Origin: Rhodamnia argentea | Taxonomy: Eukaryota; Streptophyta; Magnoliopsida; Myrtales; Myrtaceae | Direction: 5' to 3' | DNA length: 64,000 nucleotides | Assembly: GCF_020921035.1 (NCBI RefSeq) | Contig: NC_063160.1 | Coordinates: 19,751,595 to 19,815,594, forward strand | The notes under the pieces: generated by a model | What the model was told of the DNA's origin: nothing | Seen by the model: only the letters and a program-made list of their open reading frames with translations | The model's database searches: none | Shown: one piece after another, positions 58,963-64,000 of the stretch | Position numbering within the stretch: position 1 is the stretch's first letter | How the letters are laid out: the number at the start of each line of letters is the position of its first letter | Program-made: the position numbers and the translations under genes

Positions 58963-61900
58963 TCAAAGAGAGTTCGTCCTTGCGCATTTTAGTAGCTTGT
59001 TGAATGTGTAGACTTTGCCCGGTGATAACTTTGCTGTCACGGTAGCTCCTCTGTAATGTAATTGCCTGATAGCATTGTGATGTTCCGACCAAAGACCGAC
59101 TTCATGCATCTCTCCTTCTTTCCAGCATATGTTGACTGTAACTCTACCTCTTGCCTTCAATCCTTTCACACAACCATTGGGCCATTTATCCCGGGGAAGA
59201 GCGGGAAGCAAGTACAGGTCCTTCACGGTGCTCTGGACAAGCATCTCCGCTACTGCGGCGGAAAAGCTGATGAAGTAGAAAGAGTTAATACAGTGAAATT
59301 GTCTCGAGGAGCAATACTTGATTATACTAAATGTTCGAGAATGTGAATATCTTTGTTGACATTCTACTTTTTTCTCGAATACAGCATCGCAAATTCAGAC
59401 AAGTTGCATATCCAGAGAACCCTAAGCTCTTAACATGTCAAACAGAATTGACCGTGTGCAGTTGGACATATAGAAGCACACATGCTTACCCAAAATTTCC
59501 ATCAATTTGAAATGGAGGGTGTGCTGTGAACAAATTGCTGTATAATCCTCCTTCAAAGCTGCCTTCATGATCTGGATCAACCAAGTTGAACAAGTGCTTC
59601 ACCATCCTATAGGCATGCTCACTATTGTGAAGACGTGCCCAGAGAGCAATTTTCCACACAGTTGACCATCCCGGGCCATCCTCCCCTGTATTATATTTCG
59701 AAATATGAAGTGACGCCATTGCTTCACACTCGAGTACAATTATTCAGACCACATGAAAATTCGAACACAATACTTGCATATTGATTGGACCTACTTCTTC
59801 AATTTATCTCTGAACAACCCTTCTCTAATGTCATACCATTCTTTCATACATAAATGGAAACACCTTAAGCAAATAGGTCATAATATCAAACCTCTTTTAT
59901 AGAGGCTATAATCCGCAGCTCTGCAGAGGTCTGGAGTGTTCTCAACACTTATCGTGTGCCCTGGAAATAGACCGAAAAGATGTGACATATGCCTGTGATG
60001 GACATCGGGGTCTTCAAAATCCTCTGCCTACCAAATTACAGAGAAATCCTCAGGCCACATAGACAAGGGCTCCAGCATGTCTCCACTACAGTATGGGAAA
60101 AAGACACGTACGTACTAAGAACTGACATCATAGAACTTTACATACCCATTCCATGATGGAACCATCTCTTGCAATTTTTGTTGGTGGAAGCCTTTTTTGA
60201 GCCTCTTGGACTTTCAGAATAAGGTCATTGTCATTCTTTCCCAATATCTGTGCATACAGATTAACAAGGATATGACTAGAGAACACACAAAGATAACAAA
60301 TCAACAGAGTCTGGCTATAGCATAACAGAGTCACCTCGGCAGCAGCAACAATTGCCAGAAAGACTTCTTTAATGATGGCCATGTCCATAGTTGTTGAGTA
60401 GCTCACACTAGCAGGTTTGCCATCTGGAGCAGTAAAAGTGTGCTCTGGAGAAGTCGAGGGGTTGGTTTCCAAGTAACCCCCCCGACCTTCAATCAACCAG
60501 TCCAACAGAAATGATGTACATCCTTCCAACAACGGGTACGCCTTATTTTTTAGAAAATCCTAATGTCGCAGAAAGTATTAGCATTTTTTTAATTACTGGA
60601 GAATGGGATGAGGATGCATGTGTGTGTTGCGACCTTTGCAACTCTCGAACATTTAATACAGAAAGACAAGCGATATTAAGGTGTGAAAAACCTTCATAAT
60701 CATAAGTCTTTCAAACATTCAAATCCCACAAATGAACAGCCCATGCCAGCAACTTCCTTAAACCTGATATTTGAAGATGAGAACCTTACTTTGTCCATGG
60801 TATAGGCGTAATGCTCCCACAAATGTGTACAAAGCCATGCTCCACCCATAGGCCATAGAGCCCAAACTGCTTCACCTCGATCAGGTGATGTTTTCGCCCA
60901 TATGTCAGACACTTGATGTGCAACCCAACCACTTGCCTCATAGTTCACCTAAATCATCCAATAAGCATATACCAAATTACCCTAAAGAAAATGTTCATAA
61001 TATTGATTAGGATGATTGAACTATAGGAGGCCATAGAGGCTCAAGCAGAAACTTATAGCCTATAATTATTCATCAAGATTTCAACAATGGGGGAACCATC
61101 AACTAGAAAGTCCTGGTATCACAATATAAGTAGGAGCGATGATTCAATTTGTGTCCTCCTCCCACAACCTCATTAAGAAAGGAACACTAGATTGCCAACA
61201 ACATGGTCAAAAGCCACATGGCAGCACAGTAATCGAATACTAGTCCACCTTGGCAAAATACACACTCAAACAGATCCCTTAATTACATCAGCAGGTAATC
61301 ACATAAAAAGATAATGAGGTTTTACTGGAAAACATGACAGGTTTGGTAGCACTTTTTAAGCAATTGGAGAATACGCATGCCAGAAGTGAAAAAAGAAAAA
61401 TAATAACAAAGACAGATCCTCCTTACCTTAGCTGTTTTACTTCCATTGACTGATAGTGAAGAAATGTAGTCAAATAAAGGCTCCTGACATTCCTTGAGAT
61501 TGCAAGAAAGTGAAGGCCAATAGTTCATTTGGAGATTAATGTTCAAGTGAGGAGCAGCACTGAGTGAAGTGTAGAATAGTTAATTGGCAAAATAGAGAGA
61601 TATGATAAATTGATAATTATGACAACGACAATGTCGATGATGAAAATGATGCAGAATACGGAATAAAGTGACATACTCCCATGCTGGCTCGATATCTTTA
61701 TTCCAAATACCCTGCAAGTTTGCCACTTGGGTTCCTGGCCGTGAGCTAGAAATAAGCAAGTAACGACCATATTGAAACAGAAGTTCCACCAAAGAAGGAT
61801 CTTCATCTGTCTGAAAAGATTTCACTCTCTCTGCAGTAGAAATGGTATCACTGTCCTTGATCGAGGAAACAGAAGTGGAAGACAGGACTCTGTCTATTTC

Positions 61901-64000
61901 AACAGACTTGTCCTTCGAGGCAATTTTAGCACTCTTTGAAAGCTGCAAAGAAGCTCGATGGAAAAGACTCTGGTAGTCATTCAGATGGCGCGAAAGAAGA
62001 TCAGAATATGACAAGTTCCTTATTGATTCCATAAATCTGATGGCCTCCAAAGTAGGATCTCTGGAGGAGTCCGAGGGTTTTGTGAATGGATCGTTAAATG
62101 AAGATGAAGCAACCAGAAGCAGGACAGCCCAATCTGAACCCTCAACCACCAACCTTTTGTTGTCCAGAACATTTATCGTCCCCTGGCCATCACTAATCAG
62201 CAGATGAAGAACTGCAGCAAATTGAATTCCCTTAGGGTTATCATTTGCATTCACTTTTGGAGAAACCCTTCTACCAGGGCAACTTCCTTGCATCACAATT
62301 TCAACTTTGCCATCTACATATGCATGATGATGCAACTTGCTATCAAGAGAAACTGTAAATGAGACACATCCTGGCTTGTTTGCAGAGACCTTCATTGCCA
62401 CAACTTGATCAGGACAAGAAGCAAAATATTCCCTTGTGAATTCCACATCATTGACCGAATACTTTACAGTAACTGTAGCAGTATCCAAATCTAGCTCCCT
62501 GTGGTATGTCTCTTCTGCATATGAACGATGGGAATCGTCAAAGTCAAGCTTTATGTCCCCGAGAAGTTGGTAGACCTTCAAAGGCATCGTGAAAAGAATA
62601 TAGTGAGTATGCATGCCTCACTAAGGAAAACGTACGAACTTCATTTCTAGACTAAGCCTCAGGCATTAGCCAGATCCACCCCTTTAACCAACGAAGGAGG
62701 ACCAGACTAAACAACATGACCAACGACACATTTTGTGGAATCACCCTTGTACTAGGTTGGGCAAACCTTAAATGTGACGTAAAAATGAAATGTTTCTCCA
62801 CAAATCACGGCAAACTCAGTAGACAACAAAAGCATAAAATGACAGTTAAATCAAGAAAGATCTGTACATCAGAAGGATGATCCGACAACTTCACTGCTGC
62901 TGCAGTTGCCTCAGCATATTGGCCCTCATCAACAAGCTTTCTGACTTCAGATAGTGCCTCAGGAGCATTGGGGTCAGCATAGTTGCCGGGAACTCCAGTC
63001 CAGAGCGTGTCCTCTGCATGAAGAAATGATGAGCACACTCACAGAGAGGATTTGAGCTTACTATGTCTTGGGGATAGTGAAGAATACCGTGCTCAAAACT
63101 TAGATCCAATCATCCTTTCTTTTCCATCTACCCCGATGCATCCCAGCAACGACATCATGTTACCTTAAAACTAGAGTCAGGCCTAGAGATCTCAATGGCG
63201 TCAATTACAAACAGAGTTGAGCAAAGCAACATCAATGCCCAGATGTTATTCTCGAAACTCAAGTTCCTACTATCAATGGTTATTATTCTTCCTTGACACA
63301 TCTCGGCGATAAAAGCCTAATACTTTTAAAACTACAGGATGGCCTGCCTATTAAAGATCGGCGATAGAAAAACAGAGTCAAGCAAGTTAAACATGGATGA
63401 CAAAGCACTTAAAGTGCAGTAAACGTTGCAGCAGAGGTTTCCAGAAACAAAACTGCAACTTCATCATCACTTTTATCAAAATACACCCCCACCGGAGTTT
63501 GCCCTAAATAGAACCAGGGAAGTTGTGAACCCATGCACTAGGCAACGAGCATGGTCCACATCAGCTGTGGCCTGTGAATTCTGCATTGTAACGACATAAT
63601 AATCCGCAAATGCGCCTCCACAAGCAATATTGTCCCCCAAATTATGATCATTAGTGCAGGAAAACTACACTACCAAAATTTGATGTTGTTTAGTGTGAAC
63701 CAAGGATATTGAGAAACAACCACCCACAAACTGATCAAAACCTCAACTTCCCAACTCTAACCCGCCCAACAATAATTCTTCTAGTCGAGCAACAGACTAA
63801 CAAATCCACAATCTTAACAAGCCCAAAGATCCAAGATTTTCCTCTCCTACATTTTCAGCATTCACTTATCGTCTTTCCCTGTCATTCACAGTCAGGCAAC
63901 CAAGCAAGCAAGAACTTCAAGTCTCTGCATTTAAGTGCAAGAGCCGCGAAAGAGTACCATTGAGCTGGACAGTCTCAGAGGCGACGCCGCCCCAGATCAT
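58963..64000 (-). CDS. FUC95A: Alpha-1,2-L-fucosidase, GH95, copy C (5' end cut by window edge)
   Basis: Exons seen: 63958-64000 (partial first exon, reading [15 protein letters not shown]), 62868-63013, 61677-62575, 61427-61559, 60790-60948, 60335-60559, 60146-60247, 59892-60027, 59490-59685 and 58963-59266. The layout matches copies A and B except that exon 3 is two codons shorter. Catalytic segments are kept: [17 protein letters not shown] and IDGNFG. Its sequence ([33 protein letters not shown]) is closer than A or B to what I recall of the Arabidopsis protein, so C may be the ancestral-like copy. The start codon lies outside the window. Confidence 0.93.

Noticed and set aside
1-64000. 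CRISPR arrays, operons, phage genes, rRNA clusters
   Set aside because: The window is plant nuclear DNA with introns. No regularly spaced repeats, polycistronic layout or rRNA sequence was seen, and the only tRNA-like sequence is the SINE head.

Overview
This is plant nuclear DNA, almost certainly from a woody eudicot. The genes are split by GT-AG introns, the gene families are plant-specific, and the spacers are AT-rich and full of degenerate inverted-repeat transposons, with GC-rich gene bodies such as the GH3 gene. One spacer repeat (about 16.3-16.85 kb), with a GC-rich 'ggcgaggctcgcc'-like core and 'aattggcaaaa' arms, resembles repeats I associate with Myrtaceae such as Eucalyptus. That placement is inference.

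Layout, left to right. 1-4.0 kb: repeats, including a tRNA-derived SINE with target-site duplications and a hAT-like element. 4.08-4.55 kb (+): a two-exon GASA/snakin cysteine-rich peptide gene. 4.6-9.9 kb: spacer with several inverted-repeat elements. 9.96-11.99 kb (-): a three-exon GH3.1-type IAA-amido synthetase. 12.2-22.5 kb: a long gene-poor stretch with inverted-repeat elements and small tandem duplications. 22.69-27.2 kb (+): an eight-exon TIP41-like gene (PP2A/TOR signalling) behind a cluster of site II (TGGGCC/T) motifs. 29.06-29.63 kb (-): a single-exon C2H2 zinc-finger repressor with two EAR-like motifs. 36.45-37.2 kb (-): a two-exon NFD6-like organellar small protein. 38.24-43.65 kb: a complete but mutated Ty3/gypsy LTR retrotransposon (- orientation) with two ~450-bp LTRs and a perfect TTTTG target duplication. 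43.7-64 kb (-): a tandem array of three alpha-1,2-L-fucosidase genes of family GH95 (FUC95A type), each with ten exons. The third runs off the right edge of the window.

The genes do not form a pathway in the operon sense. GASA, GH3 and TIP41 are separately regulated genes of hormone and growth signalling. The fucosidase array is the one true local gene family: copies A and B have identical exon lengths and similar introns, while C is more diverged. All three look intact. The retrotransposon sits only about 56 bp beyond the stop codon of copy A, so it probably interrupts that copy's 3' UTR or terminator.

I did not find evidence for a wholly new biological system. The most useful leads are the fucosidase triplication with its retrotransposon-modified 3' end, the well-delimited SINE, and several uncatalogued non-autonomous transposon families. 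Exon boundaries were set by reading splice sites and frame by hand, and the sums of exon lengths are multiples of three for all complete genes.
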